A DNA stretch of 64,000 bases from the NCBI GenBank assembly GCA_963805705.1, contig CAWDVH010000001.1, positions 62,001 through 126,000 of the forward strand, in the 5' to 3' direction. This DNA is from CAWDVH01 sp963805705. Lineage in GTDB: Bacteria; Actinomycetota; Actinomycetes; Streptosporangiales; Streptosporangiaceae. This document shows, piece by piece, positions 9,076 through 16,980 of the stretch (the stretch's first letter is position 1; each line of letters begins with the position of its first letter). A program made the position numbers and the translations under genes. The notes under the pieces were generated by a model, which did no database searches, had not been told where the DNA came from, and saw only the letters and a program-made list of their open reading frames with translations.

Positions 9076-9878
9076 TCTGGCCGACGGAGTTCGCGAACGA
9101 GAGGGCCACGTTGACCAGCCCGAACGGAACGCAGGCCGTGGACCGGGCAGCGCAGCTGCTCCGGGAGGTCGTGCACTGCGGTGACCCGGTCACCTTCACC
9201 GAGCTGACCGCCGCCACCGGCCTGGCCAAGAGCACCACCTCGCGGCTGATGATGGCGCTGGAGCGCGGCGGCCTGGTCCGGCGGGACGGCGCGGGGCACT
9301 TCCTGCCCGGCGAGATGTTCGTGCGGTACGCCTGGCGCGGCGGCGCGCAGGCCGGCCTGGTCGAGGTGGCCAGGCCGTTCCTGGAACGGGTGGGCGCCGA
9401 CACCGGGGAGACCGTCAACCTGGGCGTGGCCAGCGGGGGCATGGTCGAGCAGATCGCGCAGGTCAACAGCAGGTACCTGATCGGCGGGACGAACTGGGTG
9501 GGCCTGTCGGTCCCGCTGCACTGCGCCGCCCTGGGCAAGGTGCTGCTCGCCTTCGGCGCCGTCGCGCTGCCGCCCGGCCGGCTGGAGCAGCGCACGGCGC
9601 GGACCATCACCAGCCGGGGCGCCCTGCAGGCCGACCTGTCCGCCGTGCGCGGCCGCGGCTACGCGGTGACCGACGAGGAGCTGGAGCCGGGCCTGGTCGC
9701 CGTGGCCGCGCCGGTATACGCCGGCGAGGGCACGGCGGTGGCCGCGCTGTCGGTCTCCGCCCCGGCCTCCCGGCTGGCCGGCGACCAGATCCCGCGGGTG
9801 GCCGCGCGGTGCGTGGCCGGGGCCAGCGCACTGTCGGCAGTTCTCGGATATCAGCCAGAGGAAGAAGGTGCCGCGTGA
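9069..9878 (+). CDS. IclR-family transcriptional regulator
   Basis: A 269-residue protein with an N-terminal winged helix (residues about 20-85, FTELTAATGLAKSTTSRLMMALERGG) and a C-terminal effector-binding IclR domain containing the conserved TVNLGVASGG and HCAALGKVLLAF segments. It heads the corrinoid operon and its stop overlaps the start of the corrinoid-protein gene by four bases (GTGA), so it is translated with its targets. It faces mttB, with palindromes in the gap. It probably senses the methylated substrate or its product. IclR proteins can activate or repress, and the direction cannot be told here. Confidence 0.92.
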   Translation: MELWPTEFANERATLTSPNGTQAVDRAAQLLREVVHCGDPVTFTELTAATGLAKSTTSRLMMALERGGLVRRDGAGHFLPGEMFVRYAWRGGAQAGLVEVARPFLERVGADTGETVNLGVASGGMVEQIAQVNSRYLIGGTNWVGLSVPLHCAALGKVLLAFGAVALPPGRLEQRTARTITSRGALQADLSAVRGRGYAVTDEELEPGLVAVAAPVYAGEGTAVAALSVSAPASRLAGDQIPRVAARCVAGASALSAVLGYQPEEEGAA

Positions 9879-10540
9879 CGCAAGAGGAGCTCCTCCAGCA
9901 GCTCTACGACTTCACCCTGGTCGGTAACGCGCCAGAGGTGCTCCAGCTGACGAACGCCGGCATCGCGATGGGTCTCGGCCCCGAGATGCTGCTGTACGAG
10001 GCGCTCATCCCGTCGCTGGAGGAGGTCGGCGCGAGGTTCGAGCGGGGCGACTTCTTCGTCCCCGAGATGCTGATCGCGGGCAAGGCCATGGCCGGGGCGC
10101 TGGAGGTGCTGCGGCCGCTGCTGGCCGAGACCGGCGCCGAGCCGATCGGCAAGATCGTGATGGGCACGGTCAAGGGCGACGTGCACGACATCGGCAAGAA
10201 CCTGGTCAACATCATGTTCGAGGGGGCCGGCTTCGAGGTCATCGACCTCGGCGTGCAGGTCTCCCCGGAGAAGTTCATCGACGCGATCAGGCAGCATCAG
10301 CCGGACATCGTCGGCTTCTCCGCCTTCCTCACCACCACGATGCCGATGTTCAAGGCCAACATCAACGCGCTGCAGAAGCAGGGCCTGCGCGACCAGGTCA
10401 TCGTCATGGTCGGCGGCGCTCCGGTGACCCAGGAATACGCCGACGTGGTCGGGGCCGACGGCTATGCCTCCGACGCCTCGGCCGCCGTGGTCAAGGCCAA
10501 GGAACTGCTGCACCACCGACGCGCCCTCGCGCGCGCCTAG
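9875..10540 (+). CDS. Corrinoid protein (B12-binding methyl carrier, MttC-like)
   Basis: A 221-residue methyl-carrying corrinoid protein. Residues 1-85 form the methionine-synthase-type cap domain (LVGNAPEVLQLTNAGIAMG). Residues 90-215 form the Rossmann-like B12 domain with GDVHDIGKN at about 101-109, where His104 is the lower axial ligand, and with GFSAFLTTT and VGGAPV contacting the cofactor. It accepts a methyl from the MttB-type enzyme and donates it to the folate-dependent transferase encoded next. The GTG start overlaps the iclR stop and has GAAGAAGG upstream. Length and motifs are complete. Confidence 0.95.
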   Translation: MTQEELLQQLYDFTLVGNAPEVLQLTNAGIAMGLGPEMLLYEALIPSLEEVGARFERGDFFVPEMLIAGKAMAGALEVLRPLLAETGAEPIGKIVMGTVKGDVHDIGKNLVNIMFEGAGFEVIDLGVQVSPEKFIDAIRQHQPDIVGFSAFLTTTMPMFKANINALQKQGLRDQVIVMVGGAPVTQEYADVVGADGYASDASAAVVKAKELLHHRRALARA

Positions 10541-10558
10541 GCGAACGGATACCGGCGA

Positions 10559-11443
10559 ATGGACACCGTCCTGCGATCGGCTCAGCGCGAGGTGGTCATC
10601 GGCGCGGGGGGGCCGTTCTGCATTATTGGCGAGCGGATCAACCCGACCGGGAGAAAGCTGTTCCAGGAACAGCTGCGGCGCGGCGATCTGGCCCGGATCG
10701 AGATCGATATCGATCAGCAGGTGGCCGGGGGCGCCATGGTGCTGGACATCAACATGGGCGCGCCGCTGGCGGATGAGACCGAGCTGATGGTGGCCGCGGT
10801 CACGCTGGCGCAGCAGCGCACCGACCTGCCGCTGTGCATCGACTCCTCGATCGTCGAGGTGCTGGAGGCCGGGCTGGCCTGCTACCAGGGACGGGCGCTG
10901 GTCAACTCGGTCACCGCCGAGGACGAGCGGCTGGACGCGATCCTGCCGCTGGTCAAGCGGTACGGCGCCGCCGTGATCGCGCTGCCCAACGACGAGGAGG
11001 AGATCCCCGAGGACCCGCGGCGCCGGCTGGAGCTCGCCCGCAAGATCATCGATGTCGCGACCGGGAAGTACGGCCTGGCCATCGAGGACATCGTGATCGA
11101 CCCGCTGGCCATGCCGATCGGCGCCGACACCACCCTGGTGCTGCGCACGCTGGAGACCATCGCGCTGCTGCACTCCGAATTCGGCGTGAATATGACCCTC
11201 GGCGCCTCCAACGTCTCCTTCGGGATGCCGGACCGGGGCTCGATCGGCGCGGCGTTCCTGCCGATGGCCATCGCGGCCGGCCTGACCAGCGCGATCATGG
11301 ACGCCCGCTCGCCGCAGCTGGTCCGCGCCTGCCAGGCTGCTGACCTGCTGCTCGACCGCGACTCCTGGGGCGGCTCCTGGATCGCCGCGCACCGGGCCCA
11401 GGAGGCGCAGCTGGCGCGGGACCAGCAGGCGGCCGGCCCGTGA
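10559..11443 (+). CDS. Methyltetrahydrofolate:corrinoid methyltransferase (pterin-binding)
   Basis: A 294-residue TIM-barrel protein of the pterin-binding/dihydropteroate-synthase superfamily, closest in style to AcsE/MtgA-type transferases that move a methyl between Co(I) corrinoid and tetrahydrofolate. Visible family features are IIGERINPTGRKLF at the N-terminus, GAMVLDINMGAP, LCIDSSIVEVLEAGL, ALVNSVTAEDERL and the late NMTLGASNVSFGMPDR. It follows the corrinoid gene by 18 bp, and its stop overlaps the activator start (GTGA). In this context it should accept the methyl from the corrinoid and make methyl-THF. Confidence 0.92.
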   Translation: MDTVLRSAQREVVIGAGGPFCIIGERINPTGRKLFQEQLRRGDLARIEIDIDQQVAGGAMVLDINMGAPLADETELMVAAVTLAQQRTDLPLCIDSSIVEVLEAGLACYQGRALVNSVTAEDERLDAILPLVKRYGAAVIALPNDEEEIPEDPRRRLELARKIIDVATGKYGLAIEDIVIDPLAMPIGADTTLVLRTLETIALLHSEFGVNMTLGASNVSFGMPDRGSIGAAFLPMAIAAGLTSAIMDARSPQLVRACQAADLLLDRDSWGGSWIAAHRAQEAQLARDQQAAGP

Positions 11444-13308
11444 CCGCGGTGCAACCCGAGGTCACCAGCACCGGCCCGGCCAGGGTCGATCTGCTTTTCC
11501 TGCCGGCCGGCCAGCGGGTGCGAGTGCCGCCCGGAGTCACCCTGTTCGACGCGGCGAGCTGGAACGGCATCGCCATCGACTCGACCTGCGGCGGTCACGG
11601 CACCTGCAAGAAGTGCAAGGTCCAGATCATCGAGGGCGCCGCGCCGGTCTCGCCCCTGGACGCCCGCGCGTTCACCCCCGACGAGCTGCGCGGCGGCTGG
11701 CGGCTGGCCTGCCGGGTCATGACCGCCGCCGACCTGCGGGTAGCGGTCCCGCCGCTGCTGACCCGGCCGAAGGCCGCCACCGTCGGGGTCGGCCGGCAGG
11801 TGATCCTGCGCCCGGCCGCGCAGAAGCGGTACCTGGAGCTGGCCGAGCCCTCGCTGTCCGACCAGGCCAGTGACCTGGAGCGGGTGCTGGCCGGCCTGGA
11901 CGACCTGGAGCTGCGGGCCGACCTGCGGGTGCTGACCTCGATCGGGCGGGTGCTGCGCGAGGCCGATTACAAGGTCACCGCGGTGATCATCGACGACGTG
12001 CTGATCGACGTGGAGCCGGGTGACACCACGGCCGCTCTGCATGGCATCGCGTTCGACCTGGGCACGACGACGGTGGTCGCCACGCTGCTCGATCTGTCCA
12101 CCGGGACGCCGATGGCGGTGGCGTCCATGCTGAGCAAGCAGCAGGGTTTCGGGGCGGATGTCATCACCCGGATCAGCTCGGTCATGATGGACCAGGAAAA
12201 TCTTGGCCGGCTGACATCGCTGGCCCACCAGTCGCTCAATGAGCTGGCGGGCGAGGTGTGCTCGGCGGCGGGCGTCGATCCGCTGTCGGTCTACGAGATC
12301 GCGATGGCGGGCAACGCCACCATGACCCACATCGCCCTCGGGATCGACCCCGAGCCGCTCGGAGTCGCGCCGTTCATCCTGTCGACCCGGCTGTTCCCCG
12401 AGGTGCTCGCGGCCGATCTGGGCGTGGCCGTGCACCCGCGGGCCCGCGCCGTGGTGTTCCCGTCGTTCGGCGCGTACGTGGGCGGCGACATCACCGCCGG
12501 GCTGCTGGCCGCGGGCATGGACCGCGATGCCCGGACCCGGCTGTTCATCGACATCGGCACCAACTGCGAGATCGTGCTGGGCAACCGCGAGTGGCTGCTG
12601 GCCACGGCGGCGCCCGCGGGGCCCGCGTTCGAGGGCGCGGCGATCCGGTGCGGGATGCGCGCGGCGGACGGGGCGATCGAGGTGGTGTCGATGACCCCGG
12701 ACAGCCTGAAGCTGACGGTGATCGGCGACGTGCCGCCGGCCGGGCTGTGCGGTTCCGGCCTGGTCGACGCCGTCGCCTCGCTGGTGAGCCTGCGGCTGCT
12801 GGACGCCTCGGGGCGGCTGGTCGCGCAGGAGGACGCGGCGGCCCTCGCGCCCGGCCTGGCCGACCGGCTGACGGCGCTGGGCCAAGAGCGGGTCTTCGTG
12901 CTGCACTGGCTGGGCGAGCCGGGAGATGTGGCGAACTCGATCTACCTGTCCCAGCGGGACGTGCGCGAGCTGCAGTTCGCCAAGGCGGCCATCGCGACTG
13001 GCTGGAACATCCTGCTTGAGGAAGCCGGCCTGCAGCCCGGCGATATCCAGCAGGTGCTGCTGGCCGGGTCATTCGGCAGTTACCTGTCACCGGCCAACGC
13101 GATCCGGCTCGGCCTGGTCCCGCGCCTGCCCGTCCTGCGCGTGGTGAGCGCCGGCAACGTGGCCGGCGAGGGGGCGAAGATGGCGCTGCTGAGCATGCGG
13201 GAGCGGGCCGGCGCCCTGGCGCTGCTGGAAGAGGTGAGATATGTCGAGCTCTCCGACCGCGGCGACTTCAACGACGCCTTCGTCGAGCAACTGGCCTTCC
13301 CCGTCTGA
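11440..13308 (+). CDS. Ferredoxin-ASKHA corrinoid activation protein (RamA/RACE-like, DUF4445)
   Basis: A 622-residue reductive activator of corrinoid enzymes. Residues about 15-105 form a plant-type [2Fe-2S] domain with Cys50, Cys56 and Cys59 (TCGGHGTCKKC) plus a distal Cys near 89 (RLACRVM). The rest is the linker and the ASKHA ATPase fold, with FDLGTTTVVATLLDL, AMAGNATMTH, FIDIGTNCEIVLGN and GLCGSGLVDA. ATP-driven reduction of inactive Co(II) to Co(I) is the known role of the family. It overlaps the preceding gene by four bases. An activator is needed especially in an oxic cell, where Co(I) is lost easily. Confidence 0.93.
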   Translation: MTAVQPEVTSTGPARVDLLFLPAGQRVRVPPGVTLFDAASWNGIAIDSTCGGHGTCKKCKVQIIEGAAPVSPLDARAFTPDELRGGWRLACRVMTAADLRVAVPPLLTRPKAATVGVGRQVILRPAAQKRYLELAEPSLSDQASDLERVLAGLDDLELRADLRVLTSIGRVLREADYKVTAVIIDDVLIDVEPGDTTAALHGIAFDLGTTTVVATLLDLSTGTPMAVASMLSKQQGFGADVITRISSVMMDQENLGRLTSLAHQSLNELAGEVCSAAGVDPLSVYEIAMAGNATMTHIALGIDPEPLGVAPFILSTRLFPEVLAADLGVAVHPRARAVVFPSFGAYVGGDITAGLLAAGMDRDARTRLFIDIGTNCEIVLGNREWLLATAAPAGPAFEGAAIRCGMRAADGAIEVVSMTPDSLKLTVIGDVPPAGLCGSGLVDAVASLVSLRLLDASGRLVAQEDAAALAPGLADRLTALGQERVFVLHWLGEPGDVANSIYLSQRDVRELQFAKAAIATGWNILLEEAGLQPGDIQQVLLAGSFGSYLSPANAIRLGLVPRLPVLRVVSAGNVAGEGAKMALLSMRERAGALALLEEVRYVELSDRGDFNDAFVEQLAFPV

Positions 13309-13905
13309 GGCGCACGTCGCGGTGATCGCGTGCGGGGCGCTGGGCGGCCATGTCCGCGAGATCGCCGCCGGCGCGGCTGGCCGATCGAGCTGCACAACCT
13401 GCCCGCGCTGCTGCACAATCACCCGGACCGGATCGCGCCGTCGGCCGAGCGGCTGGCCATCGACCTGCAGGCGCGCGGGCTGCGCGTGGCCCTGGCCTAC
13501 GCGGACTGCGGCAGCTACGGGGCGCTGGATAGCCTGTGCGAGCGGCTGAGCCTGCGCCGCCTGCCCGGCCTGCACTGCTACGACGTCCTGGCCGGGCCGG
13601 ACCGGCTGCGCGCGCTGTTCGAGGCTGAGCCCGGCACCTACCTGCTGACCGACTTCCTGGTGCGCACCTTCCGCCGCACCGTGCTGGCCGAGCTCGGCCT
13701 GGACCGCCATCCCGGCCTGTGGCCCGACTATTTCGGGCACTACCGGCGGGTGGTGTGGCTCGCGCAGTCCCGTGACGAGGGGCTGGACGGGGAGGCGGCC
13801 GCGGTGGCGGCCATGTTCGGCTTGCCGCTGACGGTCATCGATGTGGGCACGAGCGGCCTGGAACGCGAACTGGAGCTGCTGGTCCGCGGCGGCGGCGAGC
13901 GGTGA
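13241..13905 (+). CDS. DUF1638 family protein, apparently frameshifted
   Basis: DUF1638 genes accompany corrinoid methyltransferases, but their function is unknown. The expected N-terminus (HVAVIACGALGGHVREIAA) lies in the frame that opens at ATG 13241, which has GGAAGAGG upstream. The rest (GWPIELHNLPALLHNHP through YADCGSYGALD, LHCYDVLAG and the C-terminus) lies in another frame that stays open to 13905. The switch occurs at about 13365-13381 and needs one added or two removed bases. The conserved Cys residues are all present once the frames are joined. A GTG at 13330 could start the second part, giving 191 residues without the family N-terminus. The last gene overlaps by GTGA. The break may be a sequencing indel, a recent mutation or recoding. 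Confidence 0.75.
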
Positions 13906-14759
13906 TCCGCGGCGGACTGCGCCTGGCCGCTCCCCTGCTGGCCGCCCCGCGGTATGAGGTGTTCCCCGCCCCTGGCACCGAGCAGGCCGTCGCCGACTGG
14001 GTACCGCGCGAGCTGACCGTCACCGTCACCGCGTCCCCGGCCAAGGGCCTGGAGCCGACCCTGGAGCTGACCGAGCGCCTCGTCGCGCGCGGTTACCGGA
14101 CGGTGCCGCACCTGTCCGCCCGGCTGGTGCGGGACGAGGCGCACCTGACCGACATTGTCGCCCGCCTGCGCGCCATCGGCGTCGACGACATCTTCGTGCC
14201 GGCCGGAGACGCCGACCCGCCAGCGGGCCGGTTCGCCAGCGCCTTGTCCCTGCTGGAGCAGCTCGCCGAGATGGGCAGGCCATTCGCCCGCGTCGGGATC
14301 ACCGGATACCCGCAGAGCCACCCTAAGATCGGCGACGACATCACGATCCAGGCGATGTGGGACAAGCGCCAGCACGCCGCCTACCTGGTCAGCAACCTGT
14401 GCTTCGATCCGGCCCTGCTGCGAAAGTGGATCAGCCGGGTACGGCACCGAGGCGTGACGCTGCCGCTGTTCGTGGGCCTGGCCGGGCCGGCCGACCGGGC
14501 CCGGCTGCTGCGGATGGCGGCCAGGGCGGGGGTGGCCGAGTCGGCCCGGTTCCTGGCCGGGCATACCGACTGGCTCGTGCGCTTCGGCGCACCGGGCGGG
14601 TACCGCCCCGACCGGCTGCTGGAGCGCTCGGCCGCCACCCTGGCCAGCCCCGGTTCCCTGGTCGAGGGGCTGCACATCTTCACCTTCAACCAGGTCCGCC
14701 AGACCGAGGAATGGCGCCAGGCCCTGCTCGGCCGCCTCGCCGCCCGCGCTGCCAGCTGA
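13902..14759 (+). CDS. Methylenetetrahydrofolate reductase family protein (MetF-like)
   Basis: A 285-residue FAD TIM-barrel protein of the MTHFR family, which interconverts methyl-THF and methylene-THF. Features include VTASPAKGLEPTLELTERL, GYRTVPHLSARLVRDEAHL, DDIFVPAGDADPPAG and VGITGYPQSHPKI, the last matching the folate-binding loop of MTHFRs. It is the last gene of the operon and starts with GTG overlapping the DUF1638 stop. In this setting it most likely oxidises the methyl-THF made by the corrinoid system and feeds one-carbon metabolism. It is shorter and more divergent than housekeeping MetF, consistent with a dedicated catabolic copy. Confidence 0.88.
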   Translation: MIRGGLRLAAPLLAAPRYEVFPAPGTEQAVADWVPRELTVTVTASPAKGLEPTLELTERLVARGYRTVPHLSARLVRDEAHLTDIVARLRAIGVDDIFVPAGDADPPAGRFASALSLLEQLAEMGRPFARVGITGYPQSHPKIGDDITIQAMWDKRQHAAYLVSNLCFDPALLRKWISRVRHRGVTLPLFVGLAGPADRARLLRMAARAGVAESARFLAGHTDWLVRFGAPGGYRPDRLLERSAATLASPGSLVEGLHIFTFNQVRQTEEWRQALLGRLAARAAS

Positions 14760-14764
14760 GCCCG

Positions 14765-16135
14765 CTAGGAATCGCCCGGCAGCAGGGTCGCCGCCTGGAC
14801 GCGCACCTGGCGCAGATCGGCCGCCTGCGGGGTGGCGCGCTCGGCGTCGCTCAGTATGAGCCGCGCCTGGGTCTGCAGCACCTGCCGCCGCCCCGGGTCG
14901 GTGACCATGGCCTGCACGTCCTGCAGCATGCCAAGCAGCGCGCCGGTCACGGTGGGCTCGCTGGCCCCATAGCGGCGGATCAGGCCGCAGGCGAGATCGA
15001 TGTAATCCGCGAACGAGGGCATGCTCACCACCACGCCCGGCGAGCCGTCCCGCCGGGCGACCACGTAGTCATCGAGCGGCGTCGCGGCCAGCGCGCAGAG
15101 CACGACGGTCAGCCGGTGAATCGCCTGGATTCCGGTGTACGGATCGTTCACGGCGGGGGAAAGGGCCCGCAAGGCGATGTCGACGAGTTGCCGCACGCCA
15201 AAACGGACGTCCTGCTGGAGCGTGCGCTCATACCCGATCCGGACACTGTGGTGAACGGCATCGGCCAGCGCTCGCGGGTCGGCGGGCGGCAGCTCAGCCG
15301 AGGCGCGCCACACCTGCGCGATCGGCAGCCCGGCCACGACGTGGTCACCCACCAGCGGAATGATGCGCACCGTTACCTCGAGCTGCTCGGCCAGCGGGAG
15401 GAGTACCTGGGGGTGGATCGTCTGCACGTAGCCATGCTTATAAGCCTGGATGGCGACCGCCCACGCTGGCGGCTCGGTTGGCCGGCCGGGCAGTGACCGA
15501 TGACCCGGCTCGGGTGGCCGCTCCGCGATGACCTCGATCGTGGCGTGCTCGACGACCGCCATCAGCCGGTCAATCTGGATCGAGTGGGCCAGATGGTCAA
15601 GGAAGAAGATCAGCGCCCCCAGGCTCACGAAGAGCAGCACAATCGCCACGGTCACGGCAATCTGGGGATAGGAAGCGGTGCGCCTCCCGGCCGATACGCC
15701 CACTGTGTAGAGCCCGGCGGCCGAGTAGGCGAACGTCGCGACGATCACTGACAGGAAGACCTGGTTCGGCCGGTCGCGCAGGAAGTTGCGCAGCACTCGC
15801 GGTGAGTACTGGGTCGACGACAGCTGGAGAGCGACCAGGGTCAGCCCGAGCACCAGAGCGATGACCGTGATGACCGTGCTGGTGATCCCGATCAGGAGCG
15901 TCCGCGCGTCGTCTGCCGTTCCCTGGAACAGCAGGCGCTGCACCGGTGCATGCGCGCCCACATGCACCTGTGACAGCAGCGCGCCCAGCGCCAGCGCAGC
16001 TACCAGCGAGGCGGCCGGGAGTACCCACAGCGATCCCCGCGTGTACTCCCACCATGCTTCGGTGCGCCCTCGCATCACGGCCTCCGCCCGCATAGCTCCG
16101 CCGGTCCTGACCCAAGATCTCTTGTGTGTCATCAT
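14765..16135 (-). CDS. DUF2254 membrane protein
   Basis: About 456 residues. Four membrane helices lie in the first 215 residues (starting EAWWEYTRGSLWVLPA), followed by a large soluble C-terminal domain (AIQAYKHGYVQTI, GVRQLVDIALRALSPAVNDPYTG). That last motif is the signature of DUF2254, a family of unknown function. The start is taken at ATG 16135 with GGGAG upstream; 16093 and 16075 are alternatives. It is divergent from the YrdB-like gene 54 bp away and convergent with the corrinoid operon, with only five bases between the stops. Confidence 0.85.
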   Translation of the reverse strand: MMTHKRSWVRTGGAMRAEAVMRGRTEAWWEYTRGSLWVLPAASLVAALALGALLSQVHVGAHAPVQRLLFQGTADDARTLLIGITSTVITVIALVLGLTLVALQLSSTQYSPRVLRNFLRDRPNQVFLSVIVATFAYSAAGLYTVGVSAGRRTASYPQIAVTVAIVLLFVSLGALIFFLDHLAHSIQIDRLMAVVEHATIEVIAERPPEPGHRSLPGRPTEPPAWAVAIQAYKHGYVQTIHPQVLLPLAEQLEVTVRIIPLVGDHVVAGLPIAQVWRASAELPPADPRALADAVHHSVRIGYERTLQQDVRFGVRQLVDIALRALSPAVNDPYTGIQAIHRLTVVLCALAATPLDDYVVARRDGSPGVVVSMPSFADYIDLACGLIRRYGASEPTVTGALLGMLQDVQAMVTDPGRRQVLQTQARLILSDAERATPQAADLRQVRVQAATLLPGDS

Positions 16136-16189
16136 GCCGGGCTCCCATCCGGCTGGCGCGGGCCGCCCTATCCGAAGGACGATGTCGCT

Positions 16190-16567
16190 ATGAGGTCGCG
16201 CGCACTGCCCCAGCCGCTGCACGTCGCCAACGAGGGGCTGGCGTTCCTGCTGGAGCTGATCTTGCTCGGCGCCCTGGCCTGGTGGGGCGCTCAGGCCGGC
16301 ACCAGCCTGGCGGCCAGTGTGCTGCTGGGCGTGGGTGCCCCGCTCGCGGCGGCGGTCGTGTGGGGCCTGTTCGCCTCGCCCAGAGCCCGGATTCGGCTCC
16401 CGATGGCGGGCGTGCTCGCGGTCAAGGTGCTGGCGTTCGCTGCGGGGGCGGCCGCGCTCTACGCGGTGGGACAGCACGTGCTGGCGATCTGCTTGGCCGT
16501 CGTGGCACTGCTCAATACGGCGCTGGCAGCGGCCGACCGGAATGCGCCGATGCGGGCCCGAAGCTAG
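16190..16567 (+). CDS. YrdB family membrane protein (DUF2568)
   Basis: A 125-residue protein with four hydrophobic helices and the family start PLHVANEGLAFLLELILLGALAWWG. YrdB/DUF2568 proteins are small inner-membrane proteins of unknown function. The start at ATG 16190 has GAAGGA upstream, and longer frames are out of keeping with the family. Its stop overlaps the stop of the convergent ArsR gene. Confidence 0.85.
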   Translation: MRSRALPQPLHVANEGLAFLLELILLGALAWWGAQAGTSLAASVLLGVGAPLAAAVVWGLFASPRARIRLPMAGVLAVKVLAFAAGAAALYAVGQHVLAICLAVVALLNTALAAADRNAPMRARS

Positions 16568-16917
16568 GCCACGGACGCTGGCGCCGTCGCGGGCAGCGCT
16601 GGGGCGGGCAGCGCTGCCACGGACGGCGCTGCCACGGACGGCGCTGAGACGGTGGCGGCCATTCCGCTGAGCCGCTCGGCGAGCCGGGCCAGCGGGTCGT
16701 GCGTGAGGGTGTAGCAGATCGTGGTTCCCCGGCGCTGGGTGGCGACCAGCCCCGCCTCGCGCAGCACCTTCAGGTGCGCGGAGATCGTCGGCTGAGACAC
16801 GTCGAAGAACTCAGTGAAATCGCAGGCGCAGATTCCCGGCTCAGCGGCCAGCCGCGTCAGGATGCCCCAGCGGACCGGGTGAGCTAGGGCCCGCAGAATA
16901 TCGATCTCACTAGCCAT
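16564..16917 (-). CDS. ArsR/SmtB-family metalloid-type repressor
   Basis: A 117-residue winged-helix regulator. The motif GICACDFTEFF carries the CxCxD arrangement used by ArsR proteins to bind As(III)/Sb(III) at helix alpha3, followed by the recognition helix QPTISAHLKVLREAGLV. The last 30 residues are an Ala/Pro/Ser/Val repeat encoded by 15-bp tandem units and are probably disordered. It is divergent from the questin oxidase-like gene, with an AT-rich palindromic gap that is its likely operator. No arsenic-resistance gene is adjacent, so the inducer and target are open. Confidence 0.9.
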   Translation of the reverse strand: MASEIDILRALAHPVRWGILTRLAAEPGICACDFTEFFDVSQPTISAHLKVLREAGLVATQRRGTTICYTLTHDPLARLAERLSGMAATVSAPSVAAPSVAALPAPALPATAPASVA

Positions 16918-16941
16918 TCACCTAGCATATCGCCTCCGGTC

Positions 16942-16966
16942 GATATAGTTTACAATCTATATAGAT
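16942..16966. promoter_or_regulatory. AT-rich palindromic ArsR operator candidate
   Basis: In an otherwise very GC-rich context, the divergent gap holds ATCTAT-ATAGAT (16955-16966), a perfect 12-bp palindrome. It also holds the overlapping inverted repeat ATATAG-N8-CTATAT (16943-16962). ArsR-family operators are AT-rich imperfect palindromes. The Shine-Dalgarno GGGAGG of the downstream gene starts immediately after. Confidence 0.5.
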
Positions 16967-16980
16967 GGGAGGCGATCATC

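Noticed and set aside
10882..12906. 674-codon leftward frame over the corrinoid activator
   Set aside because: Composition is that of a GC shadow, and the plus strand encodes a complete recognised protein with motifs.
9069..14759. Biosynthetic gene cluster
   Set aside because: The tight operon is a catabolic methyl-transfer set; there is no PKS, NRPS, RiPP or terpene core enzyme.
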